A DNA stretch of 6,957 nucleotides from Clostridiales bacterium (GTDB lineage: Bacteria > Bacillota > Clostridia > Oscillospirales > Oscillospiraceae). Shown here piece after piece: positions 6,724-6,957 of the stretch. The notes beneath the pieces are model-generated. The model saw nothing but the letters and a program-made list of their open reading frames with translations. It made no database searches and had not been told where the DNA came from. The first letter of the stretch is position 1; every line of letters starts with the position of its first letter. The position numbers and the translations under genes are program-made. The stretch is from assembly GCA_003516765.1 (NCBI GenBank), contig DPCD01000186.1:11231-18187 (forward strand), written 5' to 3'.

Positions 6724-6752
6724 TTTATAAGTGTCAGAAAGGCATTTATAAT
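6724..6752 (+). promoter_or_regulatory. Candidate sigma-A promoter for the binding-protein gene
   Basis: In the 56-base gap there is a perfect -10 TATAAT (6747-6752), a 17-base spacer, and a TTTATA -35 (6724-6729, 4 of 6 matches to TTGACA). Transcription would start near 6758-6760, giving a leader of only about 16-18 bases, with the ribosome binding site at 6763-6767 almost at the transcript end. This could give the binding protein extra copies relative to the transporter. It is a sequence match only. Confidence 0.5.
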
Positions 6753-6775
6753 AAATTTACTTGGAGGTACTACGA

Positions 6776-6957
6776 ATGAAAAAGCTCACAGCACTGCTCC
6801 TTTGCCTTGCCATGGTCTTGATCATGCTCTCCGGCTGCAATGTCAAGACAAAAGACGACGTAAAGGGACCCGACACCTCATCCAACGACAATTCTGCGTC
6901 CACCGCAGCGGATACCAATCGTGATCCCATTCCCATCACGCTCCTTTCTCTCAGCTC
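6776..6957 (+). CDS. Lipoprotein, probable substrate-binding protein of the importer, 3' partial
   Basis: The gene starts at ATG 6776 with GGAGG (6763-6767) 8 bases upstream and runs off the window (60 complete codons). The N-terminus is MKKL followed by a hydrophobic stretch and the lipobox LSGC (residues 18-21, Cys21), a signal peptidase II site, so the mature protein is anchored to the outer face of the membrane by a lipid on Cys21. Next comes a low-complexity Asp/Ser/Thr/Asn-rich linker (about 23-50) typical of Gram-positive binding lipoproteins, then RDPIPITLLSLS, which may open the folded domain. Position directly after both ATPases makes an extracellular peptide-binding protein (family 5, DppA/OppA-like) the best guess, but too little of the folded domain is visible to confirm the family. 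Confidence 0.75.
   Translation, partial: MKKLTALLLCLAMVLIMLSGCNVKTKDDVKGPDTSSNDNSASTAADTNRDPIPITLLSLS

Noticed and set aside
6720..6775. A transcription terminator between the DppF-type gene and the lipoprotein gene
   Set aside because: No GC-rich hairpin followed by a T-run was found; only AT-rich promoter-like sequence is present.

Overview
The window looks like one strand-uniform operon (all genes on +) from a Gram-positive bacterium, most likely a mid-to-high-GC Clostridia member of the gut Oscillospiraceae type. This rests on strong AGGAGG-type ribosome binding sites before every complete gene, use of GTG and TTG starts, a lipoprotein-type binding protein, and codon use that avoids TTA/CTA/TCA. 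The taxon is an inference and was not checked by search.

Layout: (1) 3-767, the 3' part of an M42-family (glutamyl aminopeptidase/TET-like) protein whose start lies upstream of the window. (2) 780-1766, a second, more divergent M42-like protein. (3) 1772-3214 and (4) 3227-4747, the two permeases of a Dpp/Opp-type peptide ABC importer; both carry large N-terminal extensions not found in standard DppB/DppC. (5) 4761-5720 and (6) 5736-6719, the two ATPases (DppD/DppF type), both with the C-terminal four-cysteine region. (7) 6776-6957, the start of a lipoprotein, probably the substrate-binding protein, cut by the window end. The first six genes are 5-15 bases apart. The last follows a 56-base gap that holds a good sigma-A-like promoter.

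Functionally the operon reads as peptide capture (lipoprotein), import (permeases plus ATPases) and cytoplasmic peptide handling (M42-like proteins). The unusual part is that both M42-like proteins have lost most residues that bind the two catalytic metals or act as base, so they may be non-catalytic. The two permeases carry about 170 and 230 extra N-terminal residues: a two-TM, highly charged helical insert in DppB, and an apparent duplicated three-TM module in DppC. DppF also has Asp in place of the Ser of the ABC signature. Together these suggest a specialised variant of a peptide importer rather than a textbook Dpp system. Its substrate cannot be told from this sequence.

No RNA genes, insertion sequences, CRISPR arrays or clear terminators were seen. 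There is no gene-free stretch longer than 56 bases.
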